DNA from: Methylocapsa sp.
GTDB taxonomy: Bacteria; Pseudomonadota; Alphaproteobacteria; Rhizobiales; Beijerinckiaceae
DNA length: 5,691 bases
NCBI GenBank assembly: GCA_003162995.1
Contig: PLUZ01000444.1
Location: forward strand, 1 to 5,691
Direction: 5' to 3'
Shown here in pieces: positions 5,612 to 5,691 of this stretch. Made by a program: the position numbers and the translations under genes. Position 1 is the first letter of the stretch, and every line of letters begins with the position of its first letter. The notes beneath the pieces were generated by a model. It was given only the letters and a program-made list of their open reading frames with translations, was not told the DNA's origin and searched no databases.

Positions 5612-5691
5612 CAGAAATGAGCTCTCCAAATCAAAGAAGTACGCCAGCCAACTAATCCGCTCCGGCCTGAGATAGCAAGCTGCACGTCCCG

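Overview
This 5.7 kb window looks like chromosomal DNA of an alphaproteobacterium, most likely of the order Hyphomicrobiales. Three things point there. A DUF2312/GapR nucleoid protein, a family largely restricted to Alphaproteobacteria, is encoded at 4054-4326. An HU-like protein with a Lys/Ala/Val-rich N-terminal tail lies at 4821-5216. A decayed copy of the palindromic GCATGATC...AAAAGT...ACTTTT intergenic repeat common in that order lies near the left end. Base composition is moderately GC-rich. No RNA gene or CRISPR array was seen.

Layout, left to right. Positions 1-545 are mobile or repetitive debris: the degenerate palindromic repeat (about 35-139) and a frameshifted C-terminal transposase remnant on the minus strand (about 146-420). 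Positions 546-1976 hold a two-gene minus-strand unit: a small Rieske [2Fe-2S] protein, followed by a protein matching only the neck/body and HD-domain part of the bacterial CCA-adding enzyme. The nucleotidyltransferase head is absent and the HD dyad is replaced by Met-Asn. Positions 1977-2433 are intergenic and carry a perfect 8-bp inverted repeat 43 nt upstream of the Rieske start. Positions 2434-3738 encode a complete DUF763 protein (minus strand), an uncharacterised family with a helix-hairpin-helix-like segment. After a 315-nt gap comes gapR (minus), with a clear rho-independent terminator behind it. A 494-nt intergenic region separates gapR from the divergent HU-family gene (plus). A small conserved-looking hypothetical gene on the minus strand (5324-5611) closes the window.

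Functionally there are two themes. gapR and the HU gene are divergent neighbours and both encode chromosome-architecture proteins. The Rieske/CCA-like pair appears co-transcribed and may form a redox- or RNA-linked module whose function cannot be read from the sequence; it is the least ordinary part of the window. DUF763 stands alone. Intergenic distances are large and gene density is low, as in an accessory or decaying chromosomal region.
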